From contig JAASSU010000010.1 of the NCBI GenBank assembly GCA_021767705.1, forward strand, positions 1 through 33,636: 33,636 nt of DNA. The letters are read 5' to 3'. A program made the position numbers and the translations under genes. A model generated the notes under the pieces. That model saw nothing but the letters and a program-made list of their open reading frames with translations, did not search any database and was not told where the DNA came from. This DNA is from Bacteroidota bacterium (GTDB taxonomy: Bacteria > Bacteroidota > Bacteroidia > Bacteroidales > JAIPAH01). Shown piece after piece: positions 16,136 to 25,746 of the stretch; the stretch's first letter is position 1; the number at the start of each line of letters is the position of its first letter.

Positions 16136-16951
16136 TTACTTTTTGTAGTAATCCGTACTTTCAAAAATTTTGTCTGCCGACTGTGCAATGAATCCTGAAT
16201 AGAGGTTGCCGTCCTTGTCGTGGTAGCGTTTTGCAAACTCGTAATAGGTCACCGGAACTTCATATTCCCCTTCCTTAAACTTCCTTTTCTGGATGGCTGC
16301 TTTCACACTCGATTGTTCGAGCAACTCTTCCGGCGATCCTTTAATTTCTCCGCCTGAGTCATTAAGCTTGAAGCCATTATCTTTCAGGAACTGGTTTACC
16401 TTTTCCATCGTATCCAGCTTTTCGAGGTGGGTTACACTTACCGTGAAATGGTTGGCCCTGAAGCCGTAAAGGTAAAGCCAGGCGGCATACTCCGACTCCT
16501 CACGAAGTTTTTGATAGACTTCATACGATGGCTCCTGTTCCCATGAATTTCCTGAATAAATCAGCTCCTCCGAAGTGAGGATGTTTCTTGGAATCTTATC
16601 AACAGCCTCTGTTACCTTAGTTTGAAGGTATTCGCTAAAATCGCCGGTGATCAACTGAGAGATGAAAACCCGCGGAGCATCAGGAAAGGATTTGTGCTCA
16701 AAGTGCTTGGCATACAAATGCTTCTTCTCAAAATGATAATCCCCTTTAAACTCGTAGCCGGCATTGATAAACCATTGCGCCAAAACATCAATATTTACCC
16801 TTTCATCGTCGAAAGTCCTGAAAGCGATGTGATCGTTTACAATCGGCTTCCCTTCCTTTTGCTTAAACAGGTCATGGATTTGCTTGGCCTTTGGGTTTTG
16901 ACGGGTATAGTCTTCCCAGAGCTTGTCGAAAATTCGTTGTGCTTCTTTCAT
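16136..16951 (-). CDS. DUF1338 family VOC-type metalloenzyme
   Basis: A 271-residue cytoplasmic protein of the DUF1338 family, the fold of HglS/YdcJ (2-oxoadipate dioxygenase/decarboxylase of D-lysine breakdown). The expected metal ligands are all visible: His41 in NDHIAFRTF, His168 in ANHFTVSV and Glu238 in TYYEFAKRY. It is the short form (about 270 residues) seen in Bacteroidota, not the longer (over 400 residues) HglS form, so the substrate may differ. An Fe(II)-dependent oxygenase or isomerase role is likely by family; the exact reaction is unknown. No lysine catabolic genes are nearby. It lies between argS (convergent) and a hydrolase remnant. Confidence 0.87.
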   Translation of the reverse strand: MKEAQRIFDKLWEDYTRQNPKAKQIHDLFKQKEGKPIVNDHIAFRTFDDERVNIDVLAQWFINAGYEFKGDYHFEKKHLYAKHFEHKSFPDAPRVFISQLITGDFSEYLQTKVTEAVDKIPRNILTSEELIYSGNSWEQEPSYEVYQKLREESEYAAWLYLYGFRANHFTVSVTHLEKLDTMEKVNQFLKDNGFKLNDSGGEIKGSPEELLEQSSVKAAIQKRKFKEGEYEVPVTYYEFAKRYHDKDGNLYSGFIAQSADKIFESTDYYKK

Positions 16952-17030
16952 TTTTATTGAGTTTTTGATTTTGTGGAAAACAACACCCGTGGATGATGGT
17001 TCAAATTATCATTGATTTGATGCGGATTTG

Positions 17031-17333
17031 TTACATCCTTGCTATCTCAGCTTTTAGCTTTTCCAGTAGTTCGGTGGCTTCACTTTTAAGACTTAACGAA
17101 AGTTTTTCAATCCTGCGTTTTGTAAGGTCGATGTTAAAATCCGGCTCAAGCGAGCCGGAAGCTACCATAATTAATCCTTTAACCTTATCGGGATGATTGG
17201 CAGCAAAAATCCAGCCCAGCCAGGCTCCCCATGAGTGACCGATATGAATGGCCTTTTCTCCGGCAATTTCTGTTGCTATCAAGTCCTTAAACTCCGCAAA
17301 CCAACACTGTTCAAGGGCTGCAAAGCCAGAGGC
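17031..17333 (-). pseudogene. Alpha/beta hydrolase fragment
   Basis: From 17333 down, an open stretch of about 100 codons holds the nucleophile elbow and the next strand of an alpha/beta hydrolase: AIHIGHSWGAWLGWIFAANH, then PDKVKGLIMVASGSLEP. The Ser of GHSWGA would be the nucleophile. There is no ATG before the motif (only a TTG at 17282), and a stop (17336-17334) closes the frame about 35 residues upstream of it, whereas family members have about 90-110 residues there. The frame ends at 17031, before the acid and catalytic His. Both ends are missing, so it cannot be functional. It sits in the gap between the DUF1338 gene and the Bat operon. Confidence 0.78.
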
Positions 17334-17381
17334 TTAACATATTTTAACACTAAACCACAGTGGCTTTTAACCTGCACATGC

Positions 17382-17389
17382 TATTTTTG
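17382..17389 (+). promoter_or_regulatory. -7 element of the probable Bat operon promoter
   Basis: TATTTTTG matches TAnnTTTG and ends 25 bases before the moxR start. The region 19-21 bases upstream reads AGTGG, a poor -33. A small inverted repeat CCAC-A-GTGG covers 17355-17363 and could be a binding site. Confidence 0.5.
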
Positions 17390-17414
17390 CTTCGAAATCA
17401 AAATTAAGAAACTA

Positions 17415-18402
<988 letters not shown>

Positions 18403-18404
<2 letters not shown>

Positions 18405-18419
18405 GGAGGAGCTGCTTTG
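18403..18419 (+). promoter_or_regulatory. Strong Shine-Dalgarno with TTG start codon
   Basis: AAGGAGG (18403-18409) stands 7 bases before TTG at 18417. The sequence after TTG (ETKDILKKVRKIEIKTRG) is the conserved N-terminus of the family, which fixes this as the start despite the rare codon. Confidence 0.8.
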
Positions 18420-19292
18420 GAGACCAAAGACATTTTAAAAAAGGTAAGGAAGATTGAAATAAAGACACGTGGACTGTCGCGTCAGATTTTTTCCGGGCAA
18501 TATCATTCTGCCTTTAAAGGAAAAGGGATGACCTTTAGCGAGGTGCGTGAATATCAGTATGGCGACGATATTCGTAACATCGACTGGAACGTGACGGCGC
18601 GATTCAATCATCCTTACGTTAAAGTGTTTGAAGAAGAGCGTGAGATGACCGTGATGCTGCTCATAGACGTCTCCGGTTCCAATGAATTCGGAACCACCGG
18701 GCAGCTTAAAGAAAACCTGATTACAGAGATTGCTGCCGTGCTTTCGTTTTCGGCTATTCAGAATAATGACAAAGTGGGCGTGATTTTCTTTTCCGACAGG
18801 GTAGAAAAGTTTATCCCGCCCAAAAAGGGAACCTCCCACATCCTCCGAATCATCAGGGAGCTGATTGATTTTCATCCGCAAAGCCAGAAAACGGATGTGG
18901 GCAATGCCTTGCAGTTTTTCTCAAATGTGGTTAAGAAAAGAGCTACCACATTTGTTATCTCCGACTTCCTCGATAAGGATTTTAGCAGCGCCCTCAGGAT
19001 AGCAGGCAGGAAACATGATTTGTGCGCGATCAGGATATTTGATCCCAGGGAAGTTGAGATTCCTCCAATGGGCTTGGTAAAATTCTTTGATAAAGAGTTA
19101 GGCAAAGAGGTTTGGGTGGATACTTCGGATAAAAAAACCAGGCAGCAAATCAGGTCGTGGTGGTTGAACAAAGATAAAGAATTAAAAGATCTGTTTGCTA
19201 AAAGCGGGATTGATGAGGCCGTGATTCGCACCGACCAGGATTATGTTCCGCCTTTGGTGAAAATGTTTAAAAGAAGAGAGTCAAGATATTAA
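18417..19292 (+). CDS. DUF58 domain protein of the Bat operon
   Basis: A 291-residue soluble protein that begins at a TTG codon. The N-terminal hallmark is KIEIKTRGLSRQIFSGQYHS and KGKGMTFSEVREYQYGDDIR, then NIDWNVTARFNHPYVKVFEEE. The second half has a VWA-like fold with LLIDVSGSNEFG (a near-MIDAS Asp-x-Ser-x-Ser-like motif, here DVSGS) and TFVISDFLD. DUF58 proteins almost always sit between MoxR and VWA membrane proteins, as here, and are thought to be part of the same complex. It lies 12 bases after moxR and 37 before the next gene. Translation should be efficient given the strong Shine-Dalgarno; the TTG may lower it. Confidence 0.94.
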   Translation: METKDILKKVRKIEIKTRGLSRQIFSGQYHSAFKGKGMTFSEVREYQYGDDIRNIDWNVTARFNHPYVKVFEEEREMTVMLLIDVSGSNEFGTTGQLKENLITEIAAVLSFSAIQNNDKVGVIFFSDRVEKFIPPKKGTSHILRIIRELIDFHPQSQKTDVGNALQFFSNVVKKRATTFVISDFLDKDFSSALRIAGRKHDLCAIRIFDPREVEIPPMGLVKFFDKELGKEVWVDTSDKKTRQQIRSWWLNKDKELKDLFAKSGIDEAVIRTDQDYVPPLVKMFKRRESRY

Positions 19293-19329
19293 AGCACTTT
19301 CAGCGTGTATAAAAGAAGATAAGAACCGG

Positions 19330-20295
19330 ATGAACAATGGAATGAAATACGGATTGCTGGTAACACTGATTGTGATGGTTACAATGGCTTCCGGTCAGAA
19401 GGCGGAGGCTGTCATTGGTAGTGACTCTGTGCTGATCGGAGATCATGTGCCGCTAACACTTTCTTTCAAATCATCAGAAGCTGGCCGGGTGCAGTGGCCT
19501 TATCAGCAAGATACCATCACCGGAAAAATAGAGATTATCAGTCAATCTTCAGTAGATTCTGTGCGTTTATCTAACGATTCGGTTGCGCTGCGCCAGGATT
19601 TGGTGGTTACATCCTTTGATACGGGATTCATCGTTATCCCTCCGTTTGAGTTTAGTTATTCAGAAAATAATCAGCAACAGCTTGTTAAAACCGATCCTTT
19701 GTTGCTATATGTGCAGCCGATGGAGGTGGATACCACACAGCCCATCAAAACCATCAAAGGACCAATGAGTGCCCCCTTAACATTTCACGATATCTTACCC
19801 TGGCTGCTGATAGCACTCGCGGTAATTTTAATTGGAACGCTGGTTTGGTATATCATCTGGCGGAAAAGGCAGCAAAAACCTATCCTTCCGGTAAGGGAGA
19901 AACCACGTGAGCCAGCGCACATCGAAGCTTTAAAGGCCCTCGAAACCCTTCAGGAACAAAAGCTTTGGCAAAACGGAAAAGTAAAGGAATACTTTACTGA
20001 AATTTCTCACATTATCAGGGTCTACCTTGAAAGGAGGTTCGCCATACCTGCCGTAGAGTCTACCTCCGGAGAAATCATTGAAGCGCTTCGTAAACAAGAT
20101 TTTGATAAGCAGGCTTTCAAACAACTGAATGAACTCATGGAAATAGCTGACCTGGCGAAATTTGCAAAGTATGAGCCCTTGCCATCTGAGAATGACAAAG
20201 CTTTGAAAGATGCTTTTGAAGTGGTGAACCTTACAAAACCGGTTGCTACAGAAATTGAGGAAAAAGATAAGAAAGGAGGGCGTGATGTGGAATAA
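19330..20295 (+). CDS. Bat operon single-pass membrane protein with BatD-like C-terminal module
   Basis: A 321-residue protein with an N-terminal signal (starts at ATG 19330 or 19342: MKYGLLVTLIVMVTMASGQK), a periplasmic beta-rich domain of about 140 residues, one membrane helix (ILPWLLIALAVILIGTLVWY, about 155-175), and a basic, helical cytoplasmic tail. The tail contains KVKEYFTEISHIIRVYLERR and FAIPAVESTSGEIIEAL, then a segment ending ADLAKFAKYEPLPSE. This layout and wording resemble the C-terminal part of BatD in the same operon (see findings). It is the unnamed gene usually found between the DUF58 gene and batA in Bacteroidota. It overlaps batA by 11 bases, so the two are translationally linked. 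Function unknown. Confidence 0.85.
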   Translation: MNNGMKYGLLVTLIVMVTMASGQKAEAVIGSDSVLIGDHVPLTLSFKSSEAGRVQWPYQQDTITGKIEIISQSSVDSVRLSNDSVALRQDLVVTSFDTGFIVIPPFEFSYSENNQQQLVKTDPLLLYVQPMEVDTTQPIKTIKGPMSAPLTFHDILPWLLIALAVILIGTLVWYIIWRKRQQKPILPVREKPREPAHIEALKALETLQEQKLWQNGKVKEYFTEISHIIRVYLERRFAIPAVESTSGEIIEALRKQDFDKQAFKQLNELMEIADLAKFAKYEPLPSENDKALKDAFEVVNLTKPVATEIEEKDKKGGRDVE

Positions 20296-21280
20296 CATTG
20301 AGTTTGCTAATCCCTACTTCCTTTACCTTTTGGTTATCATTCCACTGTTGGTAGCCTGGTACATTTTCAGAAACCGGAATCAGCACTCCGCGCTGCGGGT
20401 GTCAGACTCAAGCAGTTTCAGCACCATAAAAACCACCTGGAAAGTTTATTTTCGCCATGTGCCCTTTAGCTTGCGAATGGTAGCACTTGCACTGCTTTTG
20501 ATTGCTTTTGCCCGCCCCCAGTCGAGCACCAGCAAGCGAAATGTTTCTGTAAAAGGGATAGACATTGTCATTACCCTCGATATTTCGAGCAGTATGCTGG
20601 CCGAAGATTTTCGTCCGAACAGGCTGGAGGCTGCCAAGGATGTGGCACTGGATTTTATCAGCAAGCGACCAAACGATCGCGTGGGGCTGGTTGTTTTTAG
20701 CGGCGAGTCGTTTACACAATGTCCGCTGACCACAGATCACAGTGTGTTGAAAAACCTTTTTGATGACATTAAAAGTGGGATGATTGAAGATGGTACCGCT
20801 ATCGGCGATGGGCTGGCAACATCAATCAACCGTTTAAAAGAAAGCAATGCCGTGAGCAAGGTCATTATTTTGCTTACGGATGGCGTAAACAATAAGGGAA
20901 GCCTGGATCCTGTATCTGCTGCCGAGATTGCTGAACTGTATGGCCTGAGGGTGTACACTATCGGGGTCGGATCGCATGGAACAGCTCCCTATCCGGTGCA
21001 GGGCATGTTCGGGAAGCAGTATCAGCAGAGAAAAGTAGAAATTGACGAAGAGCTCTTGAAACAAGTGGCTCAAAAAACCGGCGGGAAGTATTTCCGGGCT
21101 ACGGACAAAGACAAGCTGGAAGCCATTTATAATGAGATTGACCAATTAGAACGCTCTAAAATTAATGTGACCGAATTTCAGGAGAAGTCAGAAGAGTTTC
21201 TGCCCTTGCTGTTGTGGGCATTTGGATTATTGATGCTTGAGTTTTTGATTAGAAACACGATTTTAAAAACGTTGCCATAA
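20285..21280 (+). CDS. batA: BatA, VWA-domain membrane protein
   Basis: A 331-residue inner-membrane protein. Two N-terminal membrane helices (NPYFLYLLVIIPLLVAWYIF and a second near residues 55-75) are followed by a VWA domain with a complete MIDAS: Asp99-x-Ser101-x-Ser103 in DISSSM, the Thr in TQCPLTTDHS, and LLTDGVNN. A C-terminal membrane helix (LLLWAFGLLMLEFLI) anchors the other end. The start at ATG 20285 is supported by AAAGGAGGG (20272-20280) just upstream; a frame extending to 20243 only overlaps the previous gene. Partners are MoxR and BatB. The name comes from the Bacteroides aerotolerance operon; a direct role in oxygen tolerance is disputed. Confidence 0.95.
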   Translation: MWNNIEFANPYFLYLLVIIPLLVAWYIFRNRNQHSALRVSDSSSFSTIKTTWKVYFRHVPFSLRMVALALLLIAFARPQSSTSKRNVSVKGIDIVITLDISSSMLAEDFRPNRLEAAKDVALDFISKRPNDRVGLVVFSGESFTQCPLTTDHSVLKNLFDDIKSGMIEDGTAIGDGLATSINRLKESNAVSKVIILLTDGVNNKGSLDPVSAAEIAELYGLRVYTIGVGSHGTAPYPVQGMFGKQYQQRKVEIDEELLKQVAQKTGGKYFRATDKDKLEAIYNEIDQLERSKINVTEFQEKSEEFLPLLLWAFGLLMLEFLIRNTILKTLP

Positions 21281-21282
21281 CA

Positions 21283-22332
21283 ATGAACATGGTGAGATTA
21301 GAAAATACAGAGTTGCTGCACTTGTTCTGGTTCCTTGCCGGGATGGCCGTTCTGTTTTTTATTGCTTTTAGCTGGAAAAAGAGAGCATTAAAGCAGTATG
21401 GCGATTTCAATACGGTGCGTGCAACCATTGATCGCTTATCTTTTTTCAGGCCTAAGCTGAAATTTTTCCTTCTGCTTGTCGCAATTGCGTTTTTAGTTAT
21501 GGCCGCCGTTAATCCGCAGGTAGGGTCGAGGCTTCGCGAGGCGGAGCGTAAGGGTATTGACCTGATGCTGGCAGTGGATGTTTCGAGAAGTATGGATGCC
21601 ACAGACATCAGGCCCAGCCGGCTCGACCGGTCGAAGCGGGCCATTTCAATGCTTATCGATAAGCTTCAGGGCGACCGCATAGGAATCATCGTTTTTGCCG
21701 GAAAGGCTTATACCCAGTTACCCATCACCACCGACTATTCGGCAGCAAAGATGTACCTTTCCACGCTCAACACAGGAATGGTGCCCACGCAGGGCACTTC
21801 TGTGGCCAAGGCCATTGATCTGGCCATGCACTCGTTTGGCGAAAACAGTCAGAGTAAGAGTATCGTCATTATCAGCGATGGCGAAAGCCATGATGAGGAT
21901 GCGATCAAGAAAGCGAAAGAAGCCAGTAAAATGGGCATCACGGTACACACCATCGGAATGGGACTTCAGCAAGGCGTGCCCATACCCATCATGCAAAATG
22001 GTCGGCGCGTAGGGTTTAAAAAGGACAGCGATGGAAATACGGTGATTACCAAGCTCAATGAAAAGCTTCTGGCTGATGTGGCGGAGGCCGGCGGCGGTAT
22101 CTATGTCAGGGCCAGCAACAGCCAGGCCGGGCTCGAAACCATCTTCAACGAAATTAATGAGATGGAAAAGAAAAAGTATGAGAGCCGGGTCTATGCCGAC
22201 TACGAAGACCGTTTTCAATACTTTCTGGCTGTAGCCATCGTTCTTTTAATTCTGGAGCAGCTCTTATCGAACCGAAGAAGTAAGATGGCCGAAAAGCTGA
22301 GGTTTTTTTCTGAGAAAGGAGGTGAAAAATGA
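21283..22332 (+). CDS. batB: BatB, VWA-domain membrane protein
   Basis: A 349-residue paralogue of BatA with the same plan: two N-terminal hydrophobic helices (about 12-30 and 58-76), a VWA domain with MIDAS DVSRSM (Asp99), TQLPITTDYS and VIISDGESHDED, and a C-terminal helix (FQYFLAVAIVLLILEQLL). The MIDAS residues look intact, so it should bind a divalent metal and a protein ligand. It starts two bases after the batA stop and overlaps batC by four bases (ATGA), which points to coupled translation and a defined ratio of the three proteins. A second ATG at 21289 is possible. The last codons (EKGGEK) double as the Shine-Dalgarno for batC. Confidence 0.95.
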   Translation: MNMVRLENTELLHLFWFLAGMAVLFFIAFSWKKRALKQYGDFNTVRATIDRLSFFRPKLKFFLLLVAIAFLVMAAVNPQVGSRLREAERKGIDLMLAVDVSRSMDATDIRPSRLDRSKRAISMLIDKLQGDRIGIIVFAGKAYTQLPITTDYSAAKMYLSTLNTGMVPTQGTSVAKAIDLAMHSFGENSQSKSIVIISDGESHDEDAIKKAKEASKMGITVHTIGMGLQQGVPIPIMQNGRRVGFKKDSDGNTVITKLNEKLLADVAEAGGGIYVRASNSQAGLETIFNEINEMEKKKYESRVYADYEDRFQYFLAVAIVLLILEQLLSNRRSKMAEKLRFFSEKGGEK

Positions 22333-23105
22333 AAACTTTACCGGTAAGTTTCATGTTTGCGGTAGGGCTGGTGTTTACGATGAGTGCTATGGCCCAAAAC
22401 CCCGGAAAGTATATCCGGGAGGGGAATGAGCATTTTGAGAATGAGGAGTTTTCGAAAGCTGAAACGAGTTACCTTAAAGCCCTTGAAACAGATACAGGGT
22501 ATATAGCAGGAAGCTTTAACAGGGCCGATGCGCTTTACAAGCAAGAAAAATACCAGGAAGCGGCACAGATTTTTAAATCGCTGACAAAAAGGGACCTTAC
22601 AGAAAAAGATAAGGCGGCGGTGTGGCACAACCTCGGCAATAGCCTGGTGCAGGGAAAACAGTATGGGCCGGCAGCGGAGGCCTACAAAAATGCACTCAGA
22701 AAAGTGCCTTCGGATCATGATACAAAATATAACCTGACTTATGCGCTGGAAAAGCTGAAGGAACAGCAAAAGCAAAAAAAACAACAGAATCAGGATAACA
22801 AGGATAAGAAGAAAGATAAGAAGAAAGATCAGAAAAAAGATAAAAACCAGGATAAAAAGAAGCAGGACAAGCAAAAGAAAGATCAAAACAAGGATAAGCA
22901 AGAAAAAAATAACAAGGATAAACAAAAGCAGCCCCAGGATCAGAAGAAGGACGAAAAGCAGCAGCAGCCTCAACCCAGAAAGATATCGAAGAATGAGGCC
23001 AGAAGAATGCTGGAGGCTCTGAAAAACAATGAAAAGCAAACGCTCAAAAAGCTAAAGCGAATTAAGGCTAAAGGGCAGGAGGTGGACGTTGAGAAAGATT
23101 GGTAA
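22329..23105 (+). CDS. batC: BatC, TPR protein with Lys/Gln/Asp-rich region
   Basis: A 258-residue protein with a signal peptide (MKTLPVSFMFAVGLVFTMSA, cleavage likely near MAQ) and about three TPR repeats between residues 30 and 140 (for example AVWHNLGNSLVQGKQYGPAA). Residues about 143-218 are almost only Lys, Gln, Asp and Asn. The C-terminus returns to a conserved family block, NEARRMLEALKNNEKQTLKK, and ends VEKDW. It is likely periplasmic or membrane-associated, with the TPRs binding BatA/BatB or BatE. A strong Shine-Dalgarno AAAGGAGGTG (22315-22324) lies six bases from the ATG. The opposite strand shows a long open frame here that is an artefact of the skewed composition. Confidence 0.93.
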   Translation: MKTLPVSFMFAVGLVFTMSAMAQNPGKYIREGNEHFENEEFSKAETSYLKALETDTGYIAGSFNRADALYKQEKYQEAAQIFKSLTKRDLTEKDKAAVWHNLGNSLVQGKQYGPAAEAYKNALRKVPSDHDTKYNLTYALEKLKEQQKQKKQQNQDNKDKKKDKKKDQKKDKNQDKKKQDKQKKDQNKDKQEKNNKDKQKQPQDQKKDEKQQQPQPRKISKNEARRMLEALKNNEKQTLKKLKRIKAKGQEVDVEKDW

Positions 23106-23129
23106 CAGAAATAATGAATAATTGATACA

Positions 23130-24962
23130 ATGAATAAGATTACCGTCATATTGCTGATTCTTTTCACAGGCCTTGCGAGCTTTGGGCAGGATGTGGAGTT
23201 CACCGCCGATACCAAGAGTCCGGTGAAAGTAGGTGAGCGTTTCAGGCTGGTATACAGTGTTAATGCTGAAGGAAGCAATTTCACGCCACCAAAAATGGAA
23301 GGCTTCCGTGTGTTGTCGGGCCCAAACCGCTCATCGCAATCCAGCATACAGATTATCAACGGAAAAGTGACCCGTTCAGTCAATTATGAGTATTATTTCT
23401 TCCTTCAGGCACTGGATGAGGGTAACTTTACTATTGAAAGTGCGACCATCACCGTCGACGGCAAGGAATATAAAAGTAATTCGCTAAATATCAGGGTAGA
23501 GAAAGGAAACGCCCCTGGTGGCAGGTCTTCAGGGCAATCAGCTTCCGGCAACCAACAGATTGAAGGGATTGACGAAGATTATGCTTTTTTAAGGGCCGAG
23601 GTCAGTGAAGCTAACCCGATGCTTGGTGAGCAGGTGATTGTGACTTACAAGCTTTATTACAGGGTCAACATCACTGATTACGCCATATCGCAAAGCCCTT
23701 CTTATCCGGGGTGCTGGTCGCAGGATATCACCGATGATAGCCAAACACCACAGCAAACAGCAGTGGTTAATGGCCAGCGATATCGGGTGGCTGAGATTTA
23801 TAAGGAAGCGATTTTTCCGCAAAAGACTGGGAAGATTGAAACGAAACCCATGGAGTTTCAGATTGTAGCACGCGTGAAAGACAACTCACGCCGCAGCCGC
23901 GATCCTTTTGAGAGCTTTTTCGATGATCCGTTTTTCGGGGGGCGATCTGTAAAAAGAAGTTTGACTTCCAATCCGCTCACCTTAGATGTAAAGCCATTAC
24001 CACAGCAAGGCAAACCGATGTCGTTTAACGGAGCCGTGGGCGATTTTGAAGTAAGCAGCTCGATCGACAAAAAGCAGGTTTTGGTCAATGATGCCATTAC
24101 GCTGACTATCAAAGTATCAGGAGAGGGAAATATCAAGCTGATTGATGCCCCACAGGTTTCATTCCCCCCGGATTTTGAGGTGTATGATCCGGAGGTGTCC
24201 TCCAATATCCGTACCTCTTCTTTATCAGGAGTTTCAGGCAGCAAGACCATCAAGTACCTGGTTATTCCCAGGGTGGCCGGAACGTTTAACATCAAGCCAC
24301 AAGATTTTAGTTATTACGACGTGGATGCCGGGAAATATAAAACGATCGATCTGCCTGAGTACGAAATTACCGTGGAAGAGGGTGATCAGCAAGCTTCTGA
24401 GGGGATCACCATTCGTTCAGGGTCGAAACAGGACATCAAGTACCTGGGTAAAGACATCCGGTTTATAAAAACCGATTTCAAAAAGCTCGATAAACGCGGA
24501 GAGTACTTCCTTGGCAGTCAGGAGTTTTACCTGGCTATAGCCATCCCGGTGTTAGTTTTTATTCTTATTTTGGTTATTGTGTTTGTCAAAAGAAAGCGAA
24601 AGGGCAACACCTTGCTGCAGAATGAACGACAGGCAACAAAAATTGCAAAAAAACGCCTGAAGAGCTCAAAAGAATTCCTGAAAAAGGGAGAGGGCGAGAG
24701 TTTTTACCAGGCCCTCTCTGAGGCCATCTGGGGCTACATTGCCTACAAGTTCTCTATTCCGCGCTCCGAACTGTCGGTAGATACTGTCCGATCGAAACTT
24801 GAGGATAAAAATACCGACGATAACATCATTGATGAGTTTATTGAGGTGTTGGATGCATGCGAATATGCCCGCTTTGCTCCGGGCGATAAAGAGAAAAAAA
24901 TGGACGATCTTTATGAACGGGCACAACAGATTATTGTAAAGACAGAAAAGCAGTTAAAATAA
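23130..24962 (+). CDS. batD: BatD, large periplasmic/membrane protein
   Basis: A 610-residue BatD-family protein (oxygen tolerance family). It has a signal peptide (MNKITVILLILFTGLASFGQ), a periplasmic part made of several beta-sandwich-like repeats (openings such as VEFTADTKSPVKVGERFRLV and VSSSIDKKQVLVNDAITLTI), and a membrane helix at about 470-490 (YLAIAIPVLVFILILVIVFV). A basic cytoplasmic tail of about 120 residues follows, including ESFYQALSEAIWGYIAYKFS and CEYARFAPGDKEKKMDDLYE. The glycine/serine-rich linker near residue 135 separates the first two domains. It lies 24 bases after batC and 10 before batE. The tail resembles that of the unnamed membrane protein at 19330-20295. Confidence 0.93.
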   Translation: MNKITVILLILFTGLASFGQDVEFTADTKSPVKVGERFRLVYSVNAEGSNFTPPKMEGFRVLSGPNRSSQSSIQIINGKVTRSVNYEYYFFLQALDEGNFTIESATITVDGKEYKSNSLNIRVEKGNAPGGRSSGQSASGNQQIEGIDEDYAFLRAEVSEANPMLGEQVIVTYKLYYRVNITDYAISQSPSYPGCWSQDITDDSQTPQQTAVVNGQRYRVAEIYKEAIFPQKTGKIETKPMEFQIVARVKDNSRRSRDPFESFFDDPFFGGRSVKRSLTSNPLTLDVKPLPQQGKPMSFNGAVGDFEVSSSIDKKQVLVNDAITLTIKVSGEGNIKLIDAPQVSFPPDFEVYDPEVSSNIRTSSLSGVSGSKTIKYLVIPRVAGTFNIKPQDFSYYDVDAGKYKTIDLPEYEITVEEGDQQASEGITIRSGSKQDIKYLGKDIRFIKTDFKKLDKRGEYFLGSQEFYLAIAIPVLVFILILVIVFVKRKRKGNTLLQNERQATKIAKKRLKSSKEFLKKGEGESFYQALSEAIWGYIAYKFSIPRSELSVDTVRSKLEDKNTDDNIIDEFIEVLDACEYARFAPGDKEKKMDDLYERAQQIIVKTEKQLK

Positions 24963-24972
24963 ACAGAGCTTG

Positions 24973-25746
24973 ATGAGCAAAAACATTTTTGGTATGAAAA
25001 AGTATTTAATCATAGCGTTGGTTTTAATCTCAGGCGCAGGAATATCGCAAAACCCAAGGGCAGTGATAGATTCTGCTAACGCAGCCTACACTGATGGTGA
25101 GTACAGGGAAGCGTTATTGCTTTACGACTCTGTTTATCAGATGGGTTACGAGTCGTCTGCTCTTTATTACAATCTGGGAAACAGTTATTTTAAAACGGAT
25201 GATATCGCCAATGCGATTTTATTCTACGAACGTGCACTCAAGCTGGCCCCCCGGGATGAAGATATAAAGGGAAACCTTGAAATGGCCCGGCAGCTTACAC
25301 TAGATAAGATCGATAAAGTTCCGGTGTTGTTTTACGAAAGGTGGTGGAATAACCTGAGAAACCTGTTCACCATGGATGGTTGGGCTTACATTTTTGTCAT
25401 TAGCTTCGTTGCATTTTTGATTTTGCTTGCTGTTTTTCTATTGTCCAAAGCTATCGGGCTAAAAAAAATCTCCTTTTATTCAGCAATGGTGGTTTTTTTA
25501 GTTGCCGCCTTGTCACTAATCTTTGCCATCAAACAGGAGAACCATCTTATTAAAGCATCCGATGCTATCGTTTTTAAGCCGTCGGTCACCGTCAAAGCTT
25601 CTCCCGATGAAGAGTCGGTCAACCTCTTTGTGATTCATGAGGGCACAAAAGTTTATATCCTTGATAAGCTGGGCGACTGGTACGAGGTAAGAATTGACAA
25701 CGGTAGTGTGGGATGGATCCCTAAGGAAACCGTAGAAGTGATTTAG
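24973..25746 (+). CDS. batE: BatE, TPR and SH3-domain membrane protein
   Basis: A 257-residue protein and last gene of the operon. After a signal-like N-terminus (MKKYLIIALVLISGAGISQ from the second ATG at 24994) come TPRs (SSALYYNLGNSYFKTDDIAN and AILFYERALKLAPRDEDIKG), two membrane helices (about 140-160 and 168-187), and a C-terminal bacterial SH3 domain (VTVKASPDEESVNLFVIHEG to WYEVRIDNGSVGWIPKETV). This is the standard BatE layout. ATG 24973 is used here; 24994 may be the real start since it begins the signal peptide directly. The SH3 domain may bind peptidoglycan or a partner peptide. No clear terminator follows. Confidence 0.94.
   Translation: MSKNIFGMKKYLIIALVLISGAGISQNPRAVIDSANAAYTDGEYREALLLYDSVYQMGYESSALYYNLGNSYFKTDDIANAILFYERALKLAPRDEDIKGNLEMARQLTLDKIDKVPVLFYERWWNNLRNLFTMDGWAYIFVISFVAFLILLAVFLLSKAIGLKKISFYSAMVVFLVAALSLIFAIKQENHLIKASDAIVFKPSVTVKASPDEESVNLFVIHEGTKVYILDKLGDWYEVRIDNGSVGWIPKETVEVI

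Noticed and set aside
16042..16236. Minus-strand frame overlapping the end of the DUF1338 gene
   Set aside because: It is in another frame of a recognised gene and has no ribosome site or similarity.
22338..23039. Long minus-strand frame opposite batC rich in Leu, Ile and Phe
   Set aside because: It is the complement of the Lys/Gln/Asp-rich coding tract; the hydrophobic content is an artefact of composition.
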